A DNA stretch of 64,000 nucleotides. Source: Larix kaempferi (lineage: Eukaryota; Streptophyta; Pinopsida; Pinales; Pinaceae). Of this stretch, positions 1-11,153 are shown in pieces. The notes beneath the pieces were generated by a model that saw nothing but the letters and a program-made list of their open reading frames with translations, was not told where the DNA came from and ran no database searches. Made by a program: the position numbers and the translations under genes. Each line of letters begins with the position of its first letter. Position 1 is the stretch's first letter. The stretch covers positions 20,089,501 through 20,153,500 of the forward strand of contig BSBM01000047.1 of assembly GCA_027924585.1 (NCBI GenBank). The letters run 5' to 3'.

Positions 1-310
1 TTGCAGAAACTACTGAAGTGTGCTCCTTTGCTTTATTGCAGGAACAACTGGAGTGTGCTCCCTCTTGATCTTTGCTTCCTGGATTACCTGTCTTTGAACT
101 TATACTCATTCTTGATCCCTATGCATGCTTGTTAGTATCATCATTGTGTTATCCCCGAGGTTTCATACATAATCAAAAATTCATTAGAATAATCTTAATA
201 TTATCAAAAACACAATAATCTAAAGCATGTATAGTCATGATCATTTCAAACAGAAATAATAAGCATTAGCTTTCAAGGTTTATGTGGGATTCTTATGGTT
301 AGTCAAATCA

Positions 311-530
311 TAAGAAACATAACATGTCTAAACCTGTAATTACTCAAACCTATGACTCTTCGGGTTAGTTGAGTCATCAATCAAGATAAGAGATATAATA
401 TGCATAAAACCTATGATTATTCAAACCTATACCTTCATGATTCTTCTAGTTAGTCATATCATCAATTATGGTAAGAAACATAATATGCATACAACCATGA
501 TTATTCAAACCTACGACTTCATGAATAATC
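311..530. repeat. Imperfect tandem repeat, about 85-bp unit, three copies
   Basis: Three successive blocks share the pattern of a run like aagaaacataatatgcat, then a tattcaaacctatgac-like phrase, then a gttagt..tcatcaat phrase. The blocks begin near 311, 383 and 469 and the last is incomplete. Divergence between copies is clear by eye. No coding potential is seen. Confidence 0.55.
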
Positions 531-1368
531 AACAGTATAAGATCCTAACACAAGGTAGGATTCTATCTTGATATAGGAAAAACATACCTGGATTAGCATG
601 CTAGCTATTTATGTCTAACATACTCATATGATGTCTTCTTGTTCTTCTTCAATGACTTGTGCTAGTAACCTGTATATCTCATAGGTTAACTATTACAAAA
701 TCAAGTTATACATACCTCGTAAATGGATCTTCTATGAGATCCATGACAATGGATGAATCTTTGTCCTCATGTTATCATGATCATATGTTCTTGGACCAGA
801 ACATGATTTGTCTTTCTTGGTGTACCTTTCATGTTAGTAGACAACATAAACCTCATACAACACCATAATGCATTAGTACAATCATAAGTGTCAACACCCT
901 AACCAATGAATATCTTCTATCATGCATTCATAATTTTGTTAAGGTGATTCGACAAATCTAAAATCAAAATTGTACTAACCGTAATAACATGAAGACAAAC
1001 ATACCATAAACTTAATCATGAACAAATATCGAAACATACCTTGATGAGTCATACCTATTGAGATCACTTGTAATATTCTTATGTAAGGCCTTAGCCTCAT
1101 CTCCCTCTGAAACATGAACTTCTTCACTTATGCAGGTGACCAATCCATCTTCTTCTAGGATTAACCCTATCCACTTAATTTGCAAGAACTAGACCTGGAG
1201 CTGGATATGGGTTTGTCAGAGAAACCCCAGAAATTCAAACTTTGAATTTCAACCTTCCGAAAGGATAGAAATATGCGCCTTGATGAGCTGATCAAATTGA
1301 TATATTCATAATTTGAAAACTGCAAAGTTTCACTCCTCAATTTTGCCTTTGAAACTTCCGGATTCACT

Positions 1369-1690
1369 GGACGTGACCCTGAACTGGGGTTTGATGAATC
1401 CCACTCTTTTTCCCAATCAAAAGGTTTGATCCAAAGCTCTAAGCTTCTATTTTTCTGAGGAGCTTCTAGCCGTGGTCTCAGATTTCAAAAATTCCCATTT
1501 TTACAGAAGCCCTAATTTTCCACTTTCCTGATCAAAGTCCCGAACTGGGGTCTGATCAAGCCCGGCCTTCTGCCCAACCAAAAATTCTGATTTTGGTCTC
1601 TAAATTTTTATTTTGATGAGTAGCATTCAGCCGTGGTCTCCGATTACAAAAATTCCAACTTTCTCCAAAGCCCTAAATTCCGGAAGCCAT
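1369..1690. repeat. 161-bp tandem duplication
   Basis: The phrase gaactgggg occurs at 1381 and again at 1542. It is followed in both copies by tctgat/tttgat, a cccaa-caaaa segment, the phrase gccgtggtctc, and a final agccctaa. The offset is 161 bp throughout. A second, weaker duplication with ctgaaaaagtttt at about 1780 and 1956 follows. Both lie inside the non-coding interior of the left-hand LTR element. Confidence 0.6.
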
Positions 1691-2329
1691 GAATGAAGGT
1701 ACCAAAAAATAATTCTGTTTTGACAGAAATATGTACCTGATTGTTTCTGGTGTAACTCCGAAATTTTTTATCCACAGGGTCTGAAAAAGTTTTCTGAGAT
1801 AGCCTGACCTGTTAGCTTTCCATCCTGACAGGTCTGACCTCAATTGGATTTTCTGAGAGAGATTTATGCCAAATGTCGCAACGTGACCTGTTTATGGGAT
1901 AATACAGGAGAGCGCACTTGTACGGCGTGCCACCTGTCACTGGTTCAACTTCGACCTCTGAAAAAGTTTTTTGAGATAGTACAGACTGTGTACTACCTGT
2001 CATTTTTTACGAAATTTCATTTGGATCTTCCTAGCCCAAGATATGACATTTTTCCCAAGGTCACCTGATTTTGACTCAGATCTGGAAGAGGCAGAAACCC
2101 TATATTGTACAGATCATAAATCACAAAGTACAACGAATTAGAGGTTGTCCTTTGGACACAAGGTACCTGGAGATCTTAGCTTCGGCCTGTAACAATTTCA
2201 GATCCGAAAACTTCGCCAAAACGGATTTATAGCGAAAGTGCTACGATGACTGGTTTTTGCTATATCAAGCCCTAGCATCGTAAGTGCAACAAGTGTCATA
2301 CATGCCATATCATGCCTTCTTTCAGGCTA

Positions 2330-2341
2330 GCTCTGATACCA
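2330..2341 (-). promoter_or_regulatory. Primer binding site for initiator tRNA-Met
   Basis: Read on the minus strand this is TGGTATCAGAGC, the standard plant LTR-retrotransposon primer binding site complementary to initiator tRNA-Met. It abuts the end of the LTR at 2342 directly. It fixes the minus-strand orientation of this element. Confidence 0.88.
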
Positions 2342-2947
2342 TGTTAAATTTTCAGAATTTACTTCAATCTGATCTAGGATCTTAACTGAGAGAACAACAT
2401 GTACATCATATCTACAGCATATCAATCATGGAGACAATAATGCAAGCACACAAGAGACACAAAGATTTACTTGGGGAAAACCATAAAGGTGAAAAACCCC
2501 AATAACTTCCTCAGAGATAGATAGAGCAATGATACAACCAACCAAGAGAGATAGCCATAACCTAGCAACAGATCCTCCTCCTCCATAAGTGCGCCACTCC
2601 TCCTTGAGTGCATGTGTGAGAAGTGAGTGAGCAAATAGAGTGCCTCCCGCACTCTATTTATACTTGACTTGACTTGCCTTTTTACCTAACTCATGTAGGC
2701 TCGAACTTTACCACATAACATAATGCTGAGTGGGCCGACCCCCAATAGGGTGGTCTAATAACCCTTTGATCCACATGACTTATACAGGGCCGACCCCAAA
2801 TAAGGTGGTCTAATAACCCATCAAGTATAAGTTACGACACTTACAAGATAAATGACGACACTTCCTTATAGAGGAATAATACCATCTCTATAGGAATACA
2901 ATATACATATATGTGAAATACATTCCGAAGTTACATATACATCAACA
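2342..2947 (-). mobile_element. 5' LTR of a minus-strand retrotransposon
   Basis: In the minus sense the segment starts TGTTGATG and ends TTTAACA, giving the TGTT...AACA termini expected of an LTR, and it is followed at once by a perfect primer binding site. A TATAAATA promoter box lies at 2655-2662 on the minus strand. A 33-bp phrase containing ggccgacccc and ggtggtctaataaccc occurs twice, at 2732 and 2787, on the upstream (U3) side. The exact right boundary rests only on the terminal motif, because no second LTR is available for alignment. Confidence 0.75.
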
Positions 2948-3705
2948 TCCACGGCTACACCAGAACAATTTTGGCCAAAACAAGGCCCCCATCGGGTCTT
3001 TGGACACTAATCTTGAAAACCCACTATTTCCAAAATTGTTTCAAATTAGAGAAGAATGGGCCCATGATCCCCATCAACCTTTATGTAGCCTTCATCAATG
3101 GCGCTGAAATGCCTCAATTTGCATAAGGTTATGAGCTAAACTATTCATGTTATGGCCAAAACAATTTTTGGGCTCTAAACTTTTTTTTAGCTTTTCTGGT
3201 GGCATTCATCGGATCTCTTTTATCGGACTTCTCATATCAGACCTATTTCTATCATCTTCGATGGCCAATATCAGACCTTCTCCATCAGAATTTCCCATGA
3301 ACTCCATCACATCAATATCCAAAATGGAATCTCCAATATCATCACCCTGGTACACTATTAGACCCACTCTATCAAGCCTTTCATCGACACCTATATTGCG
3401 GACCTTTGATGCCACATTTCCAATAAAACATTAGACCTAGTTTACCGGACCCTTCTTTCGATCACTTTTGGAACTTCCTCTGATCAATTTTGGACCTTCC
3501 TTCGATCATTTTCAAACTTATTTCGAGTCTGGCTACCTGTGCATTCATTTGATGTGGCTAGTCCATGTCATATACCCCATCCACATGGGATGGGTGGGGC
3601 TCGTCTTGAATTTCTCAATTTTTTTTATAATTAGACAAAATTTTGATTTCCTCCTTTTTGGAATATCTCTATTGCATAAGAGAACCGAAATTCTGAATTG
3701 AAATT
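2948..3705. other. Unassigned stretch
   Basis: There is no recognisable gene here. A 95-codon open frame at 3147-3434 (+) is low in complexity and resembles no family I know. Short phrases such as atcagacc and gatcattttt recur between about 3200 and 3530, which hints at old repeat sequence. Confidence 0.4.
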
Positions 3706-3950
3706 TGTTGTGAGCTAAATTAGTTCACACGCCAACTATCCAAATAATAGGTCAAATAAGTAAAATCCACAATGGAGTAAATATAAATGAGTAAAATGTG
3801 AATGATGATTTACAAATATACAAGGCCCATATATATATATATATAATCGTTAAAAGGGCACATAGTTACTTTTCATAAGAGTTGCAACCTAATTTATTAT
3901 TATTTTCATTTATTTATTTATTCTTTATATATATATATATATATATAACA
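3706..3950 (-). repeat. 3' LTR of LTR-A
   Basis: About 245 bp with TGTT...AACA ends. It is alignable with 6109-6318 over the first 125 bp or so, through a cataagagttg.aacctaattta block, and into an AT-rich end with (TA)n. An extra (TA)n-containing segment near 3830-3870 is absent from the other copy. The AT-rich right end corresponds to the upstream (U3) side of the element and could hold its TATA box. Confidence 0.8.
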
Positions 3951-4014
3951 TTTCCTTCCTCTTCAGAAATGATTTGTCCTCAAAGCATATTTTTTTTGAA
4001 ATACTTTGTTGGGA

Positions 4015-5269
4015 TAGAACTTCTCATTCTAGGATTCCATAAAAGTTTTTGATTTTGTCTTTGCTCTTTTTCAATGTTGTAGTTGGTTTGTTTGTAAGAA
4101 TAATATTATTTATTTTCCTGTTGACTTTGTCATTGGTTGTAACGATTCTTATGAGTTGGATGACGATAAGGCATCGCAATCTTTTGTAATTGTTCTTCAG
4201 AACCATATTGTCTTGATGTTTGTAGTGTTTTTTCAATATAAACATTATTCTAATTTTGAGTGCCATTTGACTCTGTATTGGTTCCCCTTTTCGGTGTTTG
4301 AGTTTGACTGTTTGATGGCTTGTTTATTGGGTCTGCCATTGTTTCCTTGTCAGCTAATGATCTCTTGCGACCTAATTCTTCTTATAAATATTTCTTATCA
4401 TGTTTTAGCTTTCTAATTTGTGTAAGTCCTTATTATGTCTCCTTAAACATAAGAGTTCTTCCTTATAGTTTGACTTGTTGACTTCATTTTGATTGTCTCG
4501 ATTTTTATGCTCTCTTTCTTTTAAGCTTTTTGTTTTGCTCTAGCAATTCCTGATTAACCTTTTCTAAAGAAGAGCTTTCTTCGTCCTTGTTTGATAGTTA
4601 TTTTTTAAGATCTTGATTCTCCTCTTCTAACTTTTGATTGCGTTGTGTTTTATCCTTCGCCTTCTTGATTTGAAGAAGTAATTTTTTATTATGATCTCTT
4701 AGACGAGAGATCTCTTCTTTTTTATCTACGATAACTTTGTCGAACTCTTTATGTATCTTATGTATTGATTTCTGATTTTCTTGTGAAACCACCTTCGAGA
4801 TATCTTTGAAGTATTTAGACAACATAACTTCTGAATCTGACTTCCTTGTAACATCCTGAAATGTAATTTTCTTATTTTTATAAGGAAATGTCAAAAACCT
4901 TTTCCTTGTGTTGAACATGAAGGTACCTAAAGTATCCATCTAAGGTGACCCTAAAATTATATCAAATGTGTCTTGACACATTGATACGACACTTAATTGA
5001 GCTACGACCTTGTAATCATCAATAAATATTTGTAGGTTCTTAATTTGAAATTTTTCATTAGAAAGAATTGTGTTATTTTCAATTACATATGATTCTGAAT
5101 GCATTGATTGGTTTGCTAGGTCAACGTTTATGTGATTTTTATGGGAGGTCGGGCAAATAGCGATGCAAGCCTTTTTTCCTTGAATAAGCCCATAAACTTT
5201 TAATACGGCATCCACAAATCTTCTAAAAGTTTGAGGTAATCTTTCTTGTTTTTTTCCATGAAACTCCAT
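4015..5269 (-). pseudogene. Retropepsin-like and coiled-coil protein of LTR-A (broken)
   Basis: The frame opens with ATG at 5269 and reads to about 4940, then continues in the same frame through stops to near 4015. The first 110 residues end in DIILGSPWM-like sequence after a TAG, which resembles the C-terminal part of the retroviral-type aspartic protease fold. The expected D-T/S-G active site is not seen; CPTSHKNHINVDLANQ sits near where it would fall. From about 4900 downward the protein is lysine- and glutamate-rich with heptad-like coiled coil (for example EEISRLRDHNKKLL). The tail holds PYRHPTHKNRYNQ, matched by PYRYPNHNSRFTK in LTR-B. The role is unknown; a gag-like structural protein fused to a dead protease domain is one reading. 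At least eight in-frame stops make it a pseudogene. Confidence 0.6.
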
Positions 5270-5615
5270 TTTCTTATGCTTCCATAAAAAAAATATCTTC
5301 TTCTTAAAACTTTTTTCATACTTTATTGCTTAAACATTTCCAAATTTGGGATCTTTTATTCAATGAGTAAATGTTGATGATGGAGAAAATACGTTGCTCG
5401 AATCTAAATTTTGATTGCACCAGTGAGATCAGCTTGCGAAAATGGCGAAGAACAACTATACACACTGCCACCTTCGTGTCACAACCAACCACAATAGTCT
5501 TTTCCTCTCTCTGCACACAATACAGGCTTACACAAATAAAGTTGTGCTCAAAATGAACTTGGATCTCCACGTTGGTTAACCCTTTGCTTTAGATTAACTT
5601 CTTTGTGGATTGCGT

Positions 5616-5673
5616 GTAGATTGGGTGGTTGGGAGGAATGATTATCACCCTTCCCACCCGGGTTCAAATCTTG
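5616..5673 (+). other. tRNA-like (box A/box B) segment inside LTR-A
   Basis: The segment starts tagattgggtgg, which resembles an internal polymerase III box A. About 35 bp later it has ggttcaaatc, which resembles box B. The same segment occurs in LTR-B at 55254-55310 with clearly better conservation than its surroundings. It does not fold into a full tRNA that I can see: the T stem fails to pair. A SINE head, a tRNA-derived leader piece, or chance are all possible. Confidence 0.35.
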
Positions 5674-5929
5674 CTTTATACCCTTCACATTTATATAAAG
5701 AACCCCTTTTATCTCACTTAATAAAAATTTCCAATATAAAACAGTAATTAGTTTCTCACTTTTAACTAAATAATACCTTCACTAATAAATAGTAAACTAC
5801 TTTTTAAAATTACTCTTCTCTTATAATATATGAATAATCCATTTCTCTTTTATTACAATCTCACTTTTATATATTTTTTTGTAAATCATTTGTTTATTTA
5901 CTTCTCCTTATTTTACTTTTCCTTTTTTT

Positions 5930-6004
5930 TATAACTTTCTTTCTTTCTTTCTTCTTTTCATTTCTTTTTCTCGCTCTCTTTCTTTTCTTTTCTTTTTCTT
6001 TTTA
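5930..6004. repeat. Polypyrimidine tract (polypurine on the element strand)
   Basis: About 75 bases are almost pure C/T, with repeated ctttctttctt phrases. LTR-B has a similar tract at the matching place (about 55563-55670), between the primer site and the coding region. This suggests a retained leader feature of the family rather than a random microsatellite. Confidence 0.6.
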
Positions 6005-6095
6005 TTTAATTTTAGGTCAAAGACCCAATGATTCAGAACATTTGAGATGACGGCAAAAAGCCAAGATATAGCCAAAGGCCTAGATCAGGAACCCT

Positions 6096-6107
6096 GCTTT
6101 GATACCA
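6096..6107 (-). promoter_or_regulatory. Primer binding site of LTR-A (decayed)
   Basis: The minus strand reads TGGTATCAAAGC, differing from the initiator tRNA-Met site TGGTATCAGAGC at one base. It lies one base inside the LTR at 6109. It supports minus-strand orientation. Confidence 0.8.
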
Positions 6108-6108
6108 A

Positions 6109-6318
6109 TGTTGTGAACTAAATCAGTTCACACGCCAACTATCCAAAGAATAGGTCAAATAAGTAAAATCCATAATGGAGTAAATATAAATGAGTAAAAT
6201 GTGAATGATGATTTACAAATATACAAGCTAGTGACTCTTCATAAGAGTTGCGACCTAATTTAATATTATTTTCATTTATTTATTTATTTATTTATTCTTT
6301 ATATATATATATATTACA
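6109..6318 (-). repeat. 5' LTR of LTR-A
   Basis: This is the second copy of the 3706-3950 repeat, beginning TGTTGTGAACTAAATCAG. It runs into (TTTA)n and (TA)n and ends at or near tattaca, where the 3' end of LINE L-1 begins. The outer end is therefore not certain, and no target-site duplication for LTR-A can be read. Confidence 0.75.
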
Positions 6319-6929
6319 AAAACGATTATAATTTGAATTAAAAAAAAAAAAAAAACAGTTGCCATAGCACTAGAGAGATTACAAAATCTGCCTCAAGGGC
6401 CTAAAGTCTATCTTCTAGAAACTATATCTAATTCGATATCAAATGTGATTGAGAAGCAAAGTTTCTTGATTTCTAGAAACCTGGCAAGTCAGTGGGGAAC
6501 TTATTGGTTGTGTACAAAGCCAACAAACAAGTTTTTCTCACATCTCCATCCCCAACAATAACACATTTTATAAATTTAGAAGAACTAAATGTAGCTACAA
6601 AAGGCAATATCCCTGATCACAAAGCCTTTGCATTCTAACCTTTCTTCCTTCTTAACCAGGGTAATTTTTCATCTATGTCTCAAGAAATATGAACCGAAAT
6701 CCTTCAGTCTTCATGTTCCAAAATTCAATAACGCTCCTTCTGTCCTTACGTGCCAGAATTATGTCCTTATGTACCAATAACACTACTGATCTCTTACTCT
6801 TGTACCACTCCTAATCATCGATCTTCAGTTTCACAATTTCTCGCGTCTTCATCTGCATATTCTAACCCTTCATCTGCGATGAGTGATTTGTAACGCCCGT
6901 CTCTGCCAACTGCAGCATCAAGGCAGAGG

Positions 6930-9900
6930 GTCCCAATCTTCTTCCTCATCATTACTGAGAAGAGCTCCAGCTTGGAGTGAGGCAGCCTTATTGGCTTCCC
7001 TATCTGCCTCTTCGTTATTTCCACGAAGGACATGGAAATAATAAATACTTTAGAAGGAAGAGGCTAACTGTCTTATTCTGATGACTATTATTTCCAATTT
7101 AAAATCATTTGAGCTCGAATTCTTCACCAATAGTCGAATGAGATTTTGCGAATCTCCAATAATTATGGCTTGATCTATTCCTTGCTTTCTAAGTTGTTGT
7201 AATCCTTGTAGAATATCCAACGCTTCAGCTTGATTATTAGTTGTGTGGCCCAATCCCCAAGCATATCTATATTCATAAGTTTCATCAGGATTGCGAATAA
7301 TTGCTCCCCCTCCCGCCTTCCCTAGATTTCCTTTGGCCGCACCATCAAAGAAGAGACTATGAATTTTAACTCTTTTCCTCCACTTCATGAAGTTATTTCC
7401 ATTTATTTGATTTTCTAGTCTTCCACTTATTTAGTTTCTCCTTCTTCGGATGGGAGAGTCAAACCCAACTAGAGTCCCCACTCTTTCTCGTCTTGGGTTA
7501 GAGAACTAATCACAGTCTGATCTGTATTTCCTTGCATGAAATCTTTTAAAAGGATTTTTTATTTTGAAAAAACCTGCATCGGTTTAAAAGCTTTCTCTTT
7601 AAAAATTCGAGAGTTATTTTCAAGCCATATTTCCCAACAAATAAACTTTGGGAGTGCCATCCATCCCAGCTTGTACCAACCTTTGGAGGATAGTTTTTTG
7701 GGGTATAACGAGCTCCAATTTTCAAATAGAGACTTGACAGAACAAGGAATTACTATTTTGGTTATCCAGATATCCAGCACTTCATTCCATATTTCTTTTG
7801 CAAATTGGCACTCCAAAAACAGATGCGTTGAGTTTTCTTCTTGATTTTGGCAAAGTGGACATCGGAGTGGTCCATGAAAACCTCTTTTCTGGAGCTTTTG
7901 TCCAGTTAGAATGCTATTATGCCCCATAATCCATGAGAATAGATCAATTTTGGGTATACTTTTTTCTTTCCAGATTCCAGCCCAGACCACTGGATTGGGA
8001 GGGACATTTCGGATAGCATTGAGTAGTTTGTATCTATGAGCAACGATGTATGATCCAATGCTTTTGCCCCAACCTCTTGTGTCTTTCTTCCTTGCATCAA
8101 TGGGTGATTTCCCAATAAGCAGTTCCTTAAGTTTGTTCCAATATTGTTGAAGATATGGGGAAGTATCCAGATTTTTTCAGTTGATCCAAGTATTATTTGA
8201 CCATTCTGATATATCCCATAGTGTAGTGATTCCTTCCCTAGTCATCCAGCGCCTTAAATTTCTGAACTCTAGCATAGAGGCTAATGGGTCGCCCTCTATA
8301 ATTCTATCTTCTCATGGATTTATTTTTTTCCCATTTCCAGGGACCCAATACAAATTTTCTTGGATCAGAGGAAGAGCTTGTTTACAAAGAGTATAAATCG
8401 ATGTGCCAAGGCGTGCTTTCGGGGGTGAATCTAAGCTACAAAGCCTTGTATTTTGAAAATATTTCTTCCAAAGGACTTTTGGAGCCCATCTTGGATTCTT
8501 CGAGACTTGTCTCCATAGAATTTTAGCTCCCAAAGCGAGCTTTTGGGATTTTGGATTCTTTATTTGAAGACCACCTTCCAACATTGATTTTGTATCTTTA
8601 TCCCAACTAACAAGCGAGAGTCTCCTTTTATTATTTTTTCCTCCTTTCCAGAAAAAAATGATCTAATTAATTTCTCCATCTTACGAAGGACTCCCATTGG
8701 AGCAAGCAAGAGAGAGCATTGGAAAATGGACAAGCTATTTAATACTGGCTTAATCAAAACCAATTTTCCTGCTAGATTTAACCAGGTTGTCCCCGAGGAC
8801 TGCAATTTCTGTTTGAATTTATCAATCAAAGGAAGCCAATATTTACCACGTGGGGATTTCAGGAACATTGGCAGTTCAATATATTTGAAATAGGTCCATT
8901 GCATAGTTCCATTGAACCCAAATATTTTGGTGATGGCGCTAAGCTCCAGACCTATAATATTCCAACCATAAATTTGACCTTTACCAGTATTAACCCTACT
9001 TCTTGATTCTTTGCAGTAATCATCTAGATCATCTTTGAAGGTTTGAGCAATTATCTTAGAATCTCCTCCCAGAAGAAGGGAATCATCTATAAACAAAGCA
9101 TGGTTCAAATCCTTGACTCCTCTTTCCAGCTTAAGTCCCATTAAGTCTTGATCTAGGCGCCTTTTTTCTAGTAGAAAGATTAAAACAGAGGCTTGAATAA
9201 CAAAGAGAAGAGGTGAGAGTGAGCATCCCTGTCTAAGCCCACGGGATGCTTTGAATAAGTCCACTACTCGACCATTTACAAGCAGGGCATTCCAAGGTTC
9301 CGCAATACAGGCCTTGATCCAACTTATAAATCGGGAGTCAATTCCAAACTTTAGCATAACTTCAAAAAGAAATGTATGCCTCACTATGTCAAAGGCGTTT
9401 TCCATGTCCAACTTCACCACCATACCTTTTTCTTTTCTCTAGAGACTAGAGTGTATTGCTTCCTGTACTAAGATTAAATTATCAATAATTTGCCTTCTTT
9501 TAACAAAGCCACCTTGGTTTTCAGGAATCAAGTCTGGAAGAAGAAGTTTTAGTCGGTTCGAAATTACTTTAGTGATCATTTTGTAACCTATGTTACAGAG
9601 AGAGATCGGTCTAAATCTGTCATACGATCTCGCTCCCTTTTTTTTGGAATCAGTGCTAGGAAAGCTGAGTTTGTGCTTCCTCCTAACTTATGACAGGATT
9701 TGGATTTCAACACCATTTTATGAATATATTTTTTAACTATTTTCCAACAACTTTTGATGAAACGAGCAATGAAGCCATCCGGGCCAGGAGTTTTGTTTGG
9801 GTCCATTTCCTAGAGAGCCTCCTTTATCTCCTTTCTAATGACCGATGCAATAAGCTTCTGGTTCATTTGTTTTGTTACCTTGGTTGGAACTAGATCTGTC

Positions 9901-11152
9901 AAACGATACCTATTTCTTGTGTCTTCGTCTTCAGTGTACAACAATTTAAAGTGCTGATGAGCTGCCATTTTTATAGTAGTAAAATAAGAGATAAATTGAG
10001 TTCCATCTGAGATCTCTGTAATTGAATTGAAGTTCCTTCTTGCTTGCGCCTGTTTATGGAAAAATGAGGTTTTTATGTCCCCAACTTACAACCAAAGGTT
10101 GCGCAATTTTTGTCTCCAAAACTCCTCTTCTTGTGAACAGGCCTTGTGGATTTTTTATTGGAGACCCTCTTCCATATCAAATTCTCCTTTGTAATTTCTA
10201 TATTTTCCATCTTTAGTTGATGGGTTTCCAGGTTGTTCTTGGTAGTCCTTCTTTCTTCAGATGGAGATATTAAACCTTTGGCCCAATTCTTTAGTTCTCT
10301 TTTTACTCTTCTCGTTTCTCCTCCCAAGCAAAAAAAGGAGAGCCATTTACTAGCAACTTCCACACCGTTTCCACATGATCCAAGAAGTTTTTATGGTGCA
10401 CCAAAGTGGACTAAATCTAAAAGGTATGGGGCCTACATTTTTCTGCACTTTTAATTCCAGTTTTATAGGCTTATGATCAGAATCGCTTGAGGGAAGGATA
10501 TCAAAACTTGCATCTAATCCTAGAAGCAAGAAGGTGCTTTGGATGAGAAAACGGTCTAATCTAGCAGCTATGTGACCAGGTCCCGTTCTCCAGTTTGTCC
10601 AAGTGTATTTTCCTTTACTTGGATTGATGTCTAATAGATCCTAATCCTAAATTAGCTCCTCCACCCATTCCCTACCCGGATCCCTCGCAATGTTGCCTCC
10701 ACACTTTTCAGATTCACTAAGTGTTAGATTTATATATCCAGCTAGGATGGTGTTTTCCAATGGGATTTCTTTAGAAAGCTCCCGAATTGTTTCCCATCAG
10801 TACTTTTTTTCCCCATAATTAATCGAGGCATATATATTAAACAGACTTACAATTTCTTTTGATTCTTGGTGCATAAATTGTATGAAGATCCAATGAGTAT
10901 TTTTCCTTTCTTGTATCTTCACAAAGATTGATTCATTCCACAGAATGCCCAAGCCTCCTGAGGCTCCCCTGGATGAGACTGCTTGTCCTCCCCTTTATTC
11001 CAGAATTGCTTGCTACTTTGGAGAAAATCCTTTTCCTCCATTTTTGTCTCCTAGATGAGAAGAATGTCGGTATTTTCTGTTCTTGTCAATCTCTTCATTG
11101 CTCATTTCCACTTGCTCCCCATCCCTCTACATTTCCAGGAGACTATATTCAT
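6930..11152 (-). pseudogene. L-1 ORF2: endonuclease, RT, zf-RVT, RNase H
   Basis: The ATG at 11152 opens MNIVSWKCRGMG, the standard start of plant LINE endonucleases. Later endonuclease pieces include LAG(Y)INL and SDSDHKPI (to about 10440). The linker is at 10363-10073. The RT fingers (NKTPGPDGF, FLALIPKK) lie at 9806-9650. The RT palm at 9423-8560 has KLDMENAFD, RQGCSLSPLLF and FIDDSL, where FADD is usual. The zf-RVT domain at 7990-7559 has CPLCQNQEENSTHLFLEC. RNase H at 7388-6930 has FFDGAAKG, NNQAEAL and GDSQ, and after a frameshift near 7040 it has EEADREAN, so its acidic residues survive. Several frameshifts and stops make the whole inactive. Confidence 0.85.
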
Positions 11153-11153
11153 C

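Larger units (their letters stand above)
1..2329 (-). mobile_element. Non-coding internal region of a minus-strand LTR element
   Basis: This stretch lies downstream, in the minus sense, of the primer binding site and LTR at 2330-2947, so it should be the start of that element's interior. No gag-like reading frame is visible on either strand; the open frames are short and unlike known domains. It holds two internal duplications (311-530 and 1369-1690). A long non-coding interior would fit a LARD-type non-autonomous element, but a 5' leader followed by coding sequence outside the window is equally possible. No second LTR is in the window. Confidence 0.45.
3706..6318 (-). mobile_element. LTR-A: non-autonomous minus-strand LTR retrotransposon
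   Basis: Direct repeats at 3706-3950 and 6109-6318 share the start TGTTGTGA.CTAAAT.AGTTCACACGCC. A decayed initiator tRNA-Met primer site (TGGTATCAAAGC on the minus strand, 6096-6107) abuts the right-hand repeat. A purine-rich tract (minus strand of 3951-3967) abuts the left-hand one. The orientation is therefore minus. The roughly 2.1-kb interior codes only for a retropepsin-like plus coiled-coil protein; no RT, integrase or RNase H is visible, so it would depend on enzymes from elsewhere. LTR-B (43975-55963) is a relative. LINE L-1 lies directly against its right end. Confidence 0.78.

Noticed and set aside
3147-3434. 95-codon plus-strand frame as a small gene
   Set aside because: Serine- and isoleucine-rich translation with no known domain, overlapped by an equally open minus-strand frame, and repeated atcagacc-like phrases at the DNA level.
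5616-5673. A functional tRNA gene
   Set aside because: Box-like sequences are present but the T stem does not pair and no acceptor stem or anticodon arm can be drawn.
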